DNA from: Alistipes sp.
GTDB lineage: Bacteria; Bacteroidota; Bacteroidia; Bacteroidales; Rikenellaceae
Assembly: GCA_017465055.1 (NCBI GenBank)
Contig: JAFTWZ010000004.1
Coordinates: 1-46,903 of the forward strand
Reading direction: 5' to 3'
DNA length: 46,903 nt
Position 1 is the stretch's first letter, and every line of letters begins with the position of its first letter. The notes beneath the pieces are model-generated. The model worked only from the letters and a program-made list of their open reading frames with translations. It made no database searches and was not told where the DNA came from. Positions 1 through 8,356 of this stretch are shown one piece after another. A program made the translations under genes and the position numbers.

Positions 1-630
1 AATCTTATCAGTATTTACATTGCCATCATCCTCACTAACCGCACCAACCAAAACATCTACATTACTCCACAGCAACTCTGCCTGATCCAAGCTCACAATC
101 TTTCCGTGTCGTCCGCCATCCCACACATCGAAGACCACACCCTGCTTTACACCATCGTCGTAGTAATCACCGGCTTTATATATCTTTGAGATAGATGTGA
201 CACCCACTTTTTGGTCGACTGGCATAGACCCAACTAACGATGAAACAACAGAGACCAGTTCCGAAAAGCGCGTTTTGAAATCGGGATAAGACTCTATCCA
301 GTGGCAATTATTAAGCATCAAGTAGAACTCATCGTAGTTCTCGAGAGTTGCTAAATCTATCTTATACGGGACAATAGGCTTACGATTTGAGAATGCTATA
401 TTTATCTCGCTCTCAACCCACGGAGATATGGCAGACTGCTCCGAGAAGACCAGTACTACGGCCTTACACTCCTTAATAGCCTGGGTGATTACAGTGGCAT
501 ACTTCGAGCCTACAGGGATATCACGCGGTGCCATCCAGCACCTAATACCATTATCCTCCAACTCGTGGCATATAGCCTGAGCCGTTGGAGCATTTTTGCT
601 CGAATAGCTTATAAATACGTCATATTTCAT
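1..630 (-). CDS. TIR-domain protein, 3' end outside window
   Basis: An open frame of 210 codons begins at the ATG on 628-630 and runs off the window edge without a stop. Residues 1-80 carry a bacterial TIR domain. It starts MKYDVFISYSSKN, continues with CWMAPRDIPVGSKY (31-44), and has SPWVESE (69-75), where E75 sits at the position of the TIR catalytic glutamate. TIR domains of this type often cleave NAD or make nucleotide signals in anti-phage systems; some only bind proteins. After a linker, about residues 150-195 contain GDYYDDGVKQGVVFDVW followed by GGRHGKIVSLDQAELLWS. This resembles the G-Y-GVVF-HGKIVS opening of DUF1566/Lcl-type domains in Bacteroidetes surface proteins. No partner gene is visible. 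It is transcribed away from the rnc operon from its own promoter. The TIR call is strong, the second domain is tentative and the defence role is inferred. Confidence 0.85.
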   Translation of the reverse strand, partial: MKYDVFISYSSKNAPTAQAICHELEDNGIRCWMAPRDIPVGSKYATVITQAIKECKAVVLVFSEQSAISPWVESEINIAFSNRKPIVPYKIDLATLENYDEFYLMLNNCHWIESYPDFKTRFSELVSVVSSLVGSMPVDQKVGVTSISKIYKAGDYYDDGVKQGVVFDVWDGGRHGKIVSLDQAELLWSNVDVLVGAVSEDDGNVNTDKI

Positions 631-663
631 AGTTAGCAGCCAGTTAGTAACGATACAGTAGAA

Positions 664-695
664 CAAAAGTAGCAAATATTTTATCAAACGACAAA
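664..695 (-). promoter_or_regulatory. Promoter of the TIR gene
   Basis: On the minus strand, TACTTTTG (664-671) fits the Bacteroidetes -7 consensus TAnnTTTG. TTTG (692-695) fits the -33 box, with 20 bp between them. Transcription would start near 657, giving a leader of about 27 nt before the TIR start at 630. Both boxes lie inside the terminator hairpin of the upstream rnc operon. Confidence 0.65.
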
Positions 696-706
696 TATTT
701 GCTACT
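664..706 (-). terminator. Intrinsic terminator of the acpP-fabF-rnc operon
   Basis: A perfect 14-bp inverted repeat (668-681 and 693-706, AGTAGCAAATATTT and its complement) encloses an 11-nt loop. On the minus strand it is followed by TTTTG. It lies 63 bp after the rnc stop codon, so it would end transcripts coming from rnc. Confidence 0.7.
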
Positions 707-769
707 CAATTATTAACCAACGACACCACAAGGCTAATTGGCAATGCCGCGTTAACTGCGACGCCGCCG

Positions 770-1555
770 TTAATTGGCGATGCGGTCGTACGTATCCAAG
801 ATACGGGCGCTACTCTCGTCGGTAAGCGTCATCGGGGAGTCCTGCGACACAGAGAAGGCGGCACTCTGCTCGGCCTGCTTCTTAGAGTCGCCCGTGCCGT
901 GACCCGCGGCGATGCCCCCGATATAGACCGTAGAGTGGAACGTGGGGTGAGAGCTGTGGCCACCACCCTCGTGCGTAGTGCGGAACTCAATGCTATAGTG
1001 GTTCTTCTGACACCACTCGATAAGGCGGCTCTTGAAGTCGGTCTCCGACTGAAGCATCTCCTCGACCGAGATATAGCGCGCAAAAATATTATTGATAAGC
1101 AGGCGGTTGACAAAGTCGTAGCCCTGGTCGAGGTAGATAGCACCCATCATAGCCTCGAAGGCATCGCCGTAGATATGCTTCTGCGTAGCGTTGCCCGCAG
1201 CATTCGATATGACGTGCTTGTCGAGGCCTATCTCCGAGGCTATGCGGTTGAGCGACTGGCGCGAAACAATCTTCGAGCGCAGCTGCGTCATAAAGCCCTC
1301 GTCGCTATCGGGAAACTCGATAAACAAAAAATCGGAAGTGACACTCTCGATAACGGCATCGCCCAAGAACTCAAGGCGCTCGTTGTTTATATGGCTGCCA
1401 TCCTCGAGCTCTACCGAGGCAGACTTATGTATCAGGGCGAGCTTATATAGCTCTATATTGTGGGGGATAAAGCCGAACATATCGTCGATAGCGACATAGA
1501 AACTCTTATCGCTACCGAAACGTCGACGAAATGGACGTAGTATGAAATCGAACAT
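770..1555 (-). CDS. rnc: Ribonuclease III
   Basis: The enzyme cleaves double-stranded RNA in rRNA processing and mRNA turnover in the cytoplasm. The 261-residue product has the RNase III signature NNERLEFLGDAV at 57-68 and the second acidic motif GDAFEAMMGAIYLDQG. These supply the Mg-binding acidic residues. A C-terminal double-stranded-RNA-binding domain follows (about 175-245), beginning near SRLIEWCQKN. The length is normal for Bacteroidales, slightly longer than the enterobacterial enzyme because of an N-terminal extension (about 25 residues) and a C-terminal tail. It is the last gene of acpP-fabF-rnc, 30 bp after fabF, an order widely conserved in Bacteroidetes. A terminator follows at 664-706. 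The start ATG at 1553-1555 gives the full domain with no competing upstream start. Confidence 0.96.
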   Translation of the reverse strand: MFDFILRPFRRRFGSDKSFYVAIDDMFGFIPHNIELYKLALIHKSASVELEDGSHINNERLEFLGDAVIESVTSDFLFIEFPDSDEGFMTQLRSKIVSRQSLNRIASEIGLDKHVISNAAGNATQKHIYGDAFEAMMGAIYLDQGYDFVNRLLINNIFARYISVEEMLQSETDFKSRLIEWCQKNHYSIEFRTTHEGGGHSSHPTFHSTVYIGGIAAGHGTGDSKKQAEQSAAFSVSQDSPMTLTDESSARILDTYDRIAN

Positions 1556-1585
1556 AGTTATATATTACTCCAAAAATAGTTGTTA

Positions 1586-2836
1586 CTACTCCGCAAGGCG
1601 GCGGAAGATAACCGTCGAGTTGTGACCACCGAAACCAAAGGTGTTGCTCAGTGCTACGTTCACTTCACACTTGCGCGCTGCGCCAAGCGTCAAATCAAGG
1701 TCCGAGCCGATCTCTGGGTCGAGATTCTCGACATTAATAGTTGGAGGAATGATGCCCTTAGTGAGGGCCATAATGCAGGCCAATGCCTCGATTACGGCGG
1801 CAGCGCCCAAGAGGTGTCCCGTCATAGACTTCGTTGACGAGATGCTCACACTCTCAAGATGCGAGCCAAATACCTTGCGCAAGGCCTTAATCTCAGCGAT
1901 ATCGCCTAACGGCGTCGAGGTGCCGTGGACGTTAATGTAGTCGACAGCCGAGGCCTCGATGCCTGCGTCGCTAAGAGCCTCCTCCATCGACAATATAGCA
2001 CCCTCGCCCTCGGGGTGGGGAGCTGTCATATGGTGGGCATCGGCGGACATACCGCCACCTGCCACCTCGCAGTATATCTTAGCACCTCGCTGCAGGGCGT
2101 GCTCATACTCCTCGAGCACTAAAGCACCCGCACCCTCGCCCATAACAAAGCCGTCGCGGTCCTTGTCGAAGGGACGCGAGGCGTGCTCGGGGTCGTCGTT
2201 GCGCGTAGAGAGTGCCTGCATAGAGCTGAAGCCTCCGACACCAGCCTGGATGATGGGGGCCTCGGCACCTCCCGTAACGATAACCTCGGCCTTACCCAGA
2301 CGGATAAGGTTTACGGCATCGATGATTGCGTGGTTAGACGAGGCACAGGCCGACGTGACGCTATAGTTAGGACCCATAAATCCGTACTTCATAGCTATAT
2401 GACCTGCGGCTAAGTCGGCAATCATACGAGGTACAAAGAATGGACTAAACCGAGGGAGTTCACCTCCCTTGGCATAGTCCATACACTCCTGAAAATAGGT
2501 CTCGATACCGCCCACACCCGAGCTCCACACGACGCCACAGCGACGACGGTTAACATCGTCACCAAGAGCGGCATCGGCAACAGCCTCCGTAGCTGCCACA
2601 AGGGCAAACTGCGCAAAGCGGTCGTACTTGCGGACCTCCTTGCGGTCGAAATATCGCGACCAATCGTAATTTTTTACCTCGCACGCAAAGCGCACCTTGA
2701 AATTCGAAGCATCGAAATTGGTAATGGGGGCAGCGCCACTGACGCCCAACTCCAAATTGCGGAAATACTCCTCAATATTGTTACCGATAGGGTTAATCGT
2801 ACCTATACCTGTAACCACTACTCTCCTCAGCTCCAT
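1586..2836 (-). CDS. fabF: Beta-ketoacyl-ACP synthase II
   Basis: This is the condensing enzyme of type II fatty acid synthesis: it joins malonyl-ACP to an acyl-ACP chain with loss of CO2. The 416-residue protein has the complete Cys-His-His catalytic triad: C164 in TSACASSN, H304 in VHGTSTPLGD and H341 in SMTGHLLGAA. The N-terminal thiolase-fold start RRVVVTGIGTINPIG and the C-terminal NTFGFGGHN motif are both present, so it is intact. It lies 43 bp downstream of acpP, the carrier protein that delivers its substrates, and 30 bp upstream of rnc, with no promoter-like sequence in either gap. All three are therefore probably one transcript. Confidence 0.97.
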   Translation of the reverse strand: MELRRVVVTGIGTINPIGNNIEEYFRNLELGVSGAAPITNFDASNFKVRFACEVKNYDWSRYFDRKEVRKYDRFAQFALVAATEAVADAALGDDVNRRRCGVVWSSGVGGIETYFQECMDYAKGGELPRFSPFFVPRMIADLAAGHIAMKYGFMGPNYSVTSACASSNHAIIDAVNLIRLGKAEVIVTGGAEAPIIQAGVGGFSSMQALSTRNDDPEHASRPFDKDRDGFVMGEGAGALVLEEYEHALQRGAKIYCEVAGGGMSADAHHMTAPHPEGEGAILSMEEALSDAGIEASAVDYINVHGTSTPLGDIAEIKALRKVFGSHLESVSISSTKSMTGHLLGAAAVIEALACIMALTKGIIPPTINVENLDPEIGSDLDLTLGAARKCEVNVALSNTFGFGGHNSTVIFRRLAE

Positions 2837-2879
2837 AACTCACAATCACGTATTTGCGTACCAAAAGGTAGGTATTCTA

Positions 2880-3113
2880 TTACTTGTGTGCCTCGATGTA
2901 GTTGATAGCATCGCCGACAGTCTGAATCTTCTCAGCGTCGCCATCAGGAATCTGAAGGTCGAAAGCCTTCTCGAACTCCATAATAAGCTCAACCTGATCC
3001 AATGAATCAGCACCAAGGTGTGCAGTAAAGCTTGCCTCAGGCACTACCTCTGACTCCTTAACACCCAACTTGTCAACGATAATCTCGACAACTTTTGACT
3101 GAATTTCTGACAT
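2880..3113 (-). CDS. acpP: Acyl carrier protein
   Basis: This small acidic cytoplasmic protein of 77 residues carries growing acyl chains on a phosphopantetheine arm. The attachment site is S37 in [12 protein letters not shown], the canonical DSL motif. The sequence shows the four-helix ACP pattern without insertions and has the usual family length. It is first in the acpP-fabF-rnc operon. A -7 element sits about 90 bp upstream (3202-3209). Confidence 0.97.
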   Translation of the reverse strand: MSEIQSKVVEIIVDKLGVKESEVVPEASFTAHLGADSLDQVELIMEFEKAFDLQIPDGDAEKIQTVGDAINYIEAHK

Positions 3114-3201
3114 AATAAATAAGTTTTAGTTAAACATTATAGTAGTAAAAATTTATCTACTGTAACTACGCCTGACAAATATTTTTTTTAGTCAGACGAT
3201 G

Positions 3202-3209
3202 CAAAAGTA
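3202..3209 (-). promoter_or_regulatory. Putative -7 box of the acpP operon
   Basis: Minus-strand TACTTTTG matches TAnnTTTG, about 90 bp upstream of the acpP start. No good -33 box (TTTG) is found 19-21 bp away, so the assignment rests on the -7 match and position only. It lies 13 bp from the oppositely oriented -7 box of the pepE operon, so the two divergent operons may compete for polymerase. Confidence 0.45.
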
Positions 3210-3222
3210 ACACTTTTTTTAT

Positions 3223-3230
3223 TATCTTTG
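3223..3230 (+). promoter_or_regulatory. Putative -7 box of the pepE operon
   Basis: TATCTTTG is an exact match to the favoured Bacteroidetes -7 sequence. It lies 71 bp before the pepE ATG and implies a start near 3237. The -33 region holds only a T-run (3212-3220) rather than a clean TTTG. Confidence 0.5.
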
Positions 3231-3301
3231 ACATTATGACGCAAAAATTTTATCAACGACTTTAAACGTATATATATTAACACACTAATATTCAGTATTT
3301 T

Positions 3302-4012
3302 ATGAATTTATTACTTATTTCCAATTCCACCAACGCAGGTGAGCCTTATTTGAAATATCCCATCGAGGAGATTGCTAAAACACTAAAGGGCGTAACCGAG
3401 GTAGTATTTATTCCATATGCCGCCGTGACATTCTCCTACGACGAGTATGAGGCTAAGGTGCAGCAGCGATTCAACGAGATTGGCATTAAGGTTAACTCCG
3501 TACACCACGCACTGAACAAGCGTAACTTCGTGCGCCACGCTCAGGCTATCGTAATCGGCGGTGGCAACACCTTTGCTCTACTTAAGAAGATGCAGGAGGA
3601 GGACCTCTTGGATATGATTCACCGCCGCGTGAAGGCAGGAGTGCCATACGTAGGCTGGTCGGCTGGTAGCAACGTCACCTGCCCTACGATATGCACCACC
3701 AACGATATGCCTATCGTGCAGCCCGAGTCGTTCCGAGCAATAGGCCTTGTGTCGTTCCAGATCAACCCCCACTACCTCGACGCTAACCCTGAGGGTCACG
3801 CTGGCGAGACACGCGAGCAGCGCATACTCGAGTATCTCGAGGCCAACCGCAGCCGCTATGTCGTAGGTCTGCGCGAGGGGTGTATGCTCCGCATCGACGA
3901 CAACGGCATCGAGCTTATAGGCTCACGCCCTATGCGCATCTTCCGCAAGGGTATGGAGACATACGAGGTGCAGCCTGGCGATAACATCGACTTCCTACTA
4001 CGCAACAGATAA
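3302..4012 (+). CDS. pepE: Peptidase E (alpha-aspartyl dipeptidase), S51 family
   Basis: This cytoplasmic serine peptidase hydrolyses dipeptides with N-terminal aspartate. The 236-residue product has the S51 nucleophile elbow VGWSAGSNV, with Ser in GWSAGS. It also has the glycine-rich VIGGGNTFALLKKM segment and the histidine region INPHYLDANPEGHAGETREQRI, all matching the PepE fold (related to class I glutamine amidotransferases). Length is normal. The stop overlaps the next gene's start by one base (TAATG), so the two are translationally coupled. Confidence in the family is high; substrate is inferred from the family. Confidence 0.93.
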   Translation: MNLLLISNSTNAGEPYLKYPIEEIAKTLKGVTEVVFIPYAAVTFSYDEYEAKVQQRFNEIGIKVNSVHHALNKRNFVRHAQAIVIGGGNTFALLKKMQEEDLLDMIHRRVKAGVPYVGWSAGSNVTCPTICTTNDMPIVQPESFRAIGLVSFQINPHYLDANPEGHAGETREQRILEYLEANRSRYVVGLREGCMLRIDDNGIELIGSRPMRIFRKGMETYEVQPGDNIDFLLRNR

Positions 4013-4386
4013 TGGGCCCAGGTCCAAAGATCGACATAACCACTATAGATATTGGCCAGCGTGGCGAGACGCTGGCCACGGAGTGGTTACGCCAGAGGGG
4101 ATACTACATCGTCGAGCGAAACTGGCGCATAGGGCACTACGAGATAGATATCATTGCCGAGCACTTCGACACACTACACTTTATCGAGGTCAAGACCCGA
4201 CGACCTGGAGCGTGGCAGTCGGCCTACGACAGCATCAACGAGCAGAAGCGACGCACGTTGCGACGTGGCGCTATGGCCTACCGAGCGATATATCGCTCGC
4301 AGAGGCATCTGCAGTTCGACCTTGTGGCCGTGACGTTAGACACCTTTGGCGGCTACTCGATAGAGTACACCGAGAATATTCTATAG
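4012..4386 (+). CDS. UPF0102 / YraN-family protein
   Basis: The 124-residue protein belongs to the YraN family, a predicted restriction-endonuclease-like fold of unsettled function. Motifs: GETLATEWLRQRGYYIVERNWR at the N-terminus (cited as two adjoining pieces GETLATEWLRQRG and YYIVERNWR), then EIDIIAEH and HFIEVKTRR. Together these give the D...E-x-K nuclease-like acidic core. Its start overlaps the pepE stop by one base, and it precedes waaA by 15 bp, consistent with one operon. The family is universal in bacteria but its role is unproven. Confidence 0.9.
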   Translation: MGPGPKIDITTIDIGQRGETLATEWLRQRGYYIVERNWRIGHYEIDIIAEHFDTLHFIEVKTRRPGAWQSAYDSINEQKRRTLRRGAMAYRAIYRSQRHLQFDLVAVTLDTFGGYSIEYTENIL

Positions 4387-4401
4387 ACGCGTAGGGCCGA
4401 T

Positions 4402-5640
4402 ATGGGTTTATTATATAATATAGGTATCCGATGCTACACTGCGGCCATAGCCACTGCTGGCGTTGCACACGCTAAAGCGAGGCTGTGGCGCGAGGGACGT
4501 CGTGGCCTATTGGAGCGCATCGAGGGAGATATGGCACACGAGACAAGGGCTCGCGTGTGGATTCACGCCGCCTCGCTCGGTGAGTTCGAGCAGGCAAGGC
4601 CCATAATCGACAAGCTGCGCAAGGAGCGCCCCGAGGTGGCCATAGTAGTCACCTTCTTCTCGCCCTCGGGCTACGAGATTCGCAAAGATTACAACAAGGC
4701 CGACTACGTATATTACCTTGCGGCCGACACGCCTCAAAATGCCAGACGCTTCACTGAGGCCGTAGCTCCACAAGTGGCCATATTCGTAAAGTATGAGTTC
4801 TGGCTAAACTACTTAGCCGAGCTTCGCCGTCGCCACACACCCACATATCTTGTCTCGGCGATATTTCGTCGTAAATCGATATTCTTTCGTCCCTGGGGCG
4901 GAGCGTGGCGCAGGGCACTGGCCACCTACGACACCCTATTTGTGCAAAACGAGGAGTCGAAACATCTGCTCGAGAGTATCGGCTATCACAACGCTACCAT
5001 AGCTGGCGACACGCGCTTTGACCGTGTGGCTACGATAGCCAAGCAACCTACGAAGATACCCATCGTAGAGAGGTTCAGAGGTAATAGGCGGCTCTTCGTG
5101 GCTGGCTCAACGTGGCAACGCGACGAGGAGATACTCCTCGAGCTAATCAACTCCAATCCCGAGATTTGCTTTGTCATCGCCCCACACGAGATGGACCAAA
5201 GGCGCATCGACCACCTCATCTCGGAGGTCGAGGGTGGCGCTGTACGCTACACAGAGTCGTGCGACAGGAGCGACTTTAGCAACGTTCAGGTACTCATTCT
5301 CGACACCATAGGTCTTCTATCGAGCCTCTATAGCTATGCCACGTGGGCATACGTCGGTGGAGGCTTTGGCGCGGGGATACACAACACGTTGGAGGCCGCA
5401 ACATTCGGCCTTGCAATAGCCTTCGGCCCGAGGTATCGGAAGTTTCAGGAGGCCTGCGATATGATAGAGCTCAGGGCGGCACGAAGCGTACGAAGCGCCG
5501 CGGAGCTTAAGGCGTGGTTTGCACCTCTGCGCGACGATAGGGTCTGCCTCGAGCAGGCAAGCCGTGCGGCGAGAGCCTATGCCGAGCGAAACTGCGGAGC
5601 AACGACGCTCATCACCGAGGCGATACTTAAGCATCTATAG
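4402..5640 (+). CDS. waaA: 3-deoxy-D-manno-octulosonic acid (Kdo) transferase
   Basis: This inner-membrane-associated glycosyltransferase (GT30) adds Kdo from CMP-Kdo to lipid A precursors. The 412-residue protein shows the GT-B pattern: N-terminal IHAASLGEFEQARP motif, middle PWGGAWRRAL and VQNEESKHLLESIG, then GDTRFDRV and the C-terminal nucleotide-sugar site AYVGGGFGAGIHNTLEAATFG. Length is typical. It is the last gene of the pepE-yraN-waaA operon, 15 bp after its neighbour. It converges on the minus-strand lipoprotein at 5700 with a small inverted repeat between them. Confidence 0.95.
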   Translation: MGLLYNIGIRCYTAAIATAGVAHAKARLWREGRRGLLERIEGDMAHETRARVWIHAASLGEFEQARPIIDKLRKERPEVAIVVTFFSPSGYEIRKDYNKADYVYYLAADTPQNARRFTEAVAPQVAIFVKYEFWLNYLAELRRRHTPTYLVSAIFRRKSIFFRPWGGAWRRALATYDTLFVQNEESKHLLESIGYHNATIAGDTRFDRVATIAKQPTKIPIVERFRGNRRLFVAGSTWQRDEEILLELINSNPEICFVIAPHEMDQRRIDHLISEVEGGAVRYTESCDRSDFSNVQVLILDTIGLLSSLYSYATWAYVGGGFGAGIHNTLEAATFGLAIAFGPRYRKFQEACDMIELRAARSVRSAAELKAWFAPLRDDRVCLEQASRAARAYAERNCGATTLITEAILKHL

Positions 5641-5671
5641 CGCCCACATTAAATACGACAAATAGGCAGAC

Positions 5672-5701
5672 AACGTAGATACGGGACATAGCGTCTACGT
5701 T
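5672..5701. terminator. Inverted repeat between convergent genes
   Basis: AACGTAGA (5672-5679) and TCTACGTT (5694-5701) form an 8-bp stem with a 14-nt loop between waaA and the convergent lipoprotein gene. There is no clear T-tract on either side, so termination activity is a guess from position. Confidence 0.4.
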
Positions 5702-6062
5702 AGAGCGCTATGTTTAGGTGCTCGATATCGCCCAGTTGCTTAATCTCGAAGCCATCAACCGAGGTCATCTTAAACGTCGCCTCGTACTTGCCATCCGCAG
5801 TGTACCGATGCTCTACGCCCTCGCGATACTCCTCCACAGTGCCATCGCCCCAATCGACCGAGCCTTGAGGAGCGTCGCCACGCCACTCGGGCGAGCAGAG
5901 ATGGCTCATACTATGTCGTATCGTGAGTCCAAACGTCGGGACAACAACCTCAACACCTGGTTCAGGCTCGGGCTCGGGCTGTGGCTGTGGCCCTTGAGGT
6001 TCTCCCCTCTTTGTGCACCCTGCAACGAGCAGCAGCGCTACAATATATGTCAATCTCTTCAT
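5700..6062 (-). CDS. Small PKD-like lipoprotein
   Basis: The 120-residue protein starts with a lipoprotein signal (MKRLTYIVALLLVAGC, lipid-modified Cys at 16). A Pro/Glu-rich linker (PQPQPEPEPEPG) follows. The compact domain has VDWGDGTVEEY followed by HRYTADGKYEATFK, the WGDG-T plus H-Y-x-x-x-G-x-Y pattern of PKD-type beta-sandwich domains. It lies 3 bp downstream of the C10 peptidase gene, so they are surely co-transcribed. It may bind the peptidase or anchor at the outer surface. No enzymatic motif is present. The exact function is unknown. Confidence 0.75.
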   Translation of the reverse strand: MKRLTYIVALLLVAGCTKRGEPQGPQPQPEPEPEPGVEVVVPTFGLTIRHSMSHLCSPEWRGDAPQGSVDWGDGTVEEYREGVEHRYTADGKYEATFKMTSVDGFEIKQLGDIEHLNIAL

Positions 6063-6065
6063 CGT

Positions 6066-7805
6066 CTACAAATCATTAAGCGTGAACGTATAACTGCGAC
6101 TATCGCCGACCTCCTTACGCTCGAGATATATCATATAGAGGTCTTTACGATTTAGCTGCTTAGTATCGATAGTCGTGGCGTAGGCCGTAGAGCTAACCGC
6201 GCTCTCGACAACGCTGCCAAGCATATAGAGCGTAACGGTCACACCTCTATCGTGCGCGATGGTCATAACGCCCGAGGTCTTATCGAACTTTAGCGACGTA
6301 GTCTGGCCAATCGTAGGATAGCGCAACACTATCTCCCACTGCGTATTATCGGCATAGGGTAACATCGCGTGCCACTTATCGCTCTGCTGGCTGCGATAAT
6401 AGGCGCGAAGCCTATCGCCCGCGCAGATATCCTCACGCACAACAGCATAGACATCTAATACGGAGGTAGCATAGGCAGCATCGAGCGCCAGAGCAGTCGC
6501 CTCCGAGGCCCACGACTTAAACTGGCCCGTGATATCACAAACGCCCACACGTATATAGCCATCGAAGTTAACAACCGAAGGGTTGGCTATGGAGATGCCC
6601 TTGATCAAGAACTCCTCGCCCGAGACGAACTCTTTGGTCTCGGTGGTCATACCCGGAGTGCTGAGATATAGCAAGTTATCAACCTCGCCATCGCGCACAG
6701 GGTGCACACCAAGAAATGCCCAGTGCGTAGCATCGAAGTGATACTCGTCGAGGATAAGTCCATCAATCCTGAAGAAGCCATTGCTCACACCTCCCCAGCC
6801 CCAGTTTACGTGGAAGTGGTCGTTGTCGTCGAAGCCGTCGAGGACAAAGGCGTGTCCCGCCTCGTCGGCCGTATAGGCGCTATAGAAAATGGGGCGGTTA
6901 GCCTCTATCTCGCTACGCAAGAGCTCGTTCCAAGCCTCGGCCGTATAGTAGTCGCGCATAGCGTAGTGGCACGAGGGGCTATAGCCATAGTTTTCGTACA
7001 TAGCAACGCCATCGGGCATTGCCCCCGTAGCCTCGGCGGCATAGTCGGCCTTGAACGAGTGGCCCAGGTCGGCCATAAGCACCGCCACAGCCTCGCCCTC
7101 GGCATCGTTGTACTCGCCCTCGACATAGTCGTAGAGCATATTATCCCAGTCGTAGGCGTGGTTTAGGTCGCGCGACGACACCTCTATGCCCTTAGTGAGC
7201 GTAGTGAACGGCTCGGATGCTCCGCGTGCCCTCTCAGGCCAGCGGTTGTAGTGCATAATAATGGCCATAGCCGTCTGTGTGCACCCCGTAAGCGAGAGCT
7301 GATCACCATCCTTAGGGCAGTAGTTATTATATGGCGCGTGCTGACTCCAGCGTGCGGTGTTAAGGAGCGTAGCACTGACTGGCACATTCACCTCGCTCCA
7401 TAGCTTGTCCGTAGATGCCGCAGTGGCAATATCGTTACGGCGAGCATAGCTAACCACGCCATCGACATAGCGTAGCCACGCTGCGAAATTCGTTGGCAAC
7501 ATATCGCACGGTGCTACCGCGTAGCGCGTAGAGTATGCCAAGATGGGGGCTACCCTATCGTCGCCCGAGACGATTACGAAGCCTCGGCCCGACGTAGGCG
7601 TTATGACATAGAACGTAGGCGCCGCACCGCTACGCGTAGTGCCAAGCGCGCTGCTATCCCACGCCACGACGACATCGTCGCTGCGCGTAGCGCCACCGAG
7701 CACCGCACGAGCGACATCCAAAGCGACGCTGCGAGGCACCTCCTTAGCCACCACGCTGCTAATCGTAGCAACGGCAATGGCAAATAGTAGAAAAACTCTC
7801 TTCAT
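6066..7805 (-). CDS. C10 family (streptopain-like) cysteine peptidase precursor
   Basis: This secreted cysteine protease has 579 residues. A signal peptide (1-20, cleaved near VVA-KE) precedes a propeptide with the Spi/PrtT pattern, including GFVIVSGDDRVAPILAYS (75-92). The catalytic domain has Cys175 in GCTQTAMAIIMHYNRWP and His318 in AGHAFVLDGF, followed by HFHVNWGWGG (330-339), the streptopain Trp-rich loop. A C-terminal beta-rich region (about 370-579) probably serves surface attachment or substrate binding; no sorting signal of the type IX kind is certain. Bacteroides C10 proteases (the Bfp family) have the same layout. It shares an operon with the lipoprotein at 5700, and lies downstream of the S8/lipoprotein cassettes behind a terminator. 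No promoter is obvious in the 61-bp gap, so it may be read through. Confidence 0.92.
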   Translation of the reverse strand: MKRVFLLFAIAVATISSVVAKEVPRSVALDVARAVLGGATRSDDVVVAWDSSALGTTRSGAAPTFYVITPTSGRGFVIVSGDDRVAPILAYSTRYAVAPCDMLPTNFAAWLRYVDGVVSYARRNDIATAASTDKLWSEVNVPVSATLLNTARWSQHAPYNNYCPKDGDQLSLTGCTQTAMAIIMHYNRWPERARGASEPFTTLTKGIEVSSRDLNHAYDWDNMLYDYVEGEYNDAEGEAVAVLMADLGHSFKADYAAEATGAMPDGVAMYENYGYSPSCHYAMRDYYTAEAWNELLRSEIEANRPIFYSAYTADEAGHAFVLDGFDDNDHFHVNWGWGGVSNGFFRIDGLILDEYHFDATHWAFLGVHPVRDGEVDNLLYLSTPGMTTETKEFVSGEEFLIKGISIANPSVVNFDGYIRVGVCDITGQFKSWASEATALALDAAYATSVLDVYAVVREDICAGDRLRAYYRSQQSDKWHAMLPYADNTQWEIVLRYPTIGQTTSLKFDKTSGVMTIAHDRGVTVTLYMLGSVVESAVSSTAYATTIDTKQLNRKDLYMIYLERKEVGDSRSYTFTLNDL

Positions 7806-7811
7806 AGTCTT

Positions 7812-7844
7812 AAAAAAGGGGTAACTCCGCGTAGGAATTACCCC
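7812..7844 (-). terminator. Intrinsic terminator after the small lipoprotein gene
   Basis: On the minus strand GGGGTAA (7838-7844) pairs with TTACCCC (7818-7824), followed by TTTTTT (7812-7817). It lies 23 bp after the stop of the lipoprotein gene at 7867 and 7 bp before the C10 peptidase start, so it may attenuate transcription into the peptidase gene. Confidence 0.75.
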
Positions 7845-7866
7845 ATAATCTGATAGTTAGAGTCGA

Positions 7867-8322
7867 TTACAAGAATGGAACAACCTCCGATGAGCGAGTA
7901 GTTGTAGCCTCCGAGATAACCTCCTCGGGAATCTCACACTTGGTGTATACGCTGGTAACCGACTGGTCCTCCTGGCTATACATAGTGAGCATATCGCCAT
8001 CTACGGCAAACTTATAACCCGAAGCCCAGTTTGTGCCATCTGCGTATGTGCCAGTGAGGATTTCGCCACTGGTCTTGAACGTACCTTCGAAGAGCTCGTA
8101 GTCGAGCGTCCACACCTGCTGGTAGATAGCGAAGGTGGCATCGCTGTTAAGGTCGAGGTAGACGTTAAACTCCGTAGCCTCGCCGTTCCACTCGGTAAGC
8201 ATCCACTCGCCAACCACCTTAGAGTTAACACCATTACCACCATTTGGGGTCTTATCCTTATCACATCCTACGAGCGTTGCCGCGAGCAACAACATCATAG
8301 AGAGTATCTTCAAACTTTTCAT
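7867..8322 (-). CDS. Lipocalin-like lipoprotein, copy 1
   Basis: The 151-residue product has a lipoprotein signal MKSLKILSMMLLLAATLVGC (Cys20). The compact domain begins VVGEWMLTEWNG and contains repeated short beta strands, as in lipocalin-like or DUF-type small Bacteroidetes lipoproteins. The C-terminus reads ATTTRSSEVVPFL. It is paralogous to the protein encoded at 10941, sharing the MKSLKI start, the FNVY and the ALYQQVYS/AIYQQVWT-like stretches and the RxSExVPFL end. Each copy follows an S8 peptidase gene (here a 34-bp gap), so a role as partner, inhibitor or chaperone of the peptidase is possible but unproven. Confidence 0.8.
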   Translation of the reverse strand: MKSLKILSMMLLLAATLVGCDKDKTPNGGNGVNSKVVGEWMLTEWNGEATEFNVYLDLNSDATFAIYQQVWTLDYELFEGTFKTSGEILTGTYADGTNWASGYKFAVDGDMLTMYSQEDQSVTSVYTKCEIPEEVISEATTTRSSEVVPFL

Positions 8323-8356
8323 ATCGTTGTTCTTAATTTAGCGTTATCGAATTACA

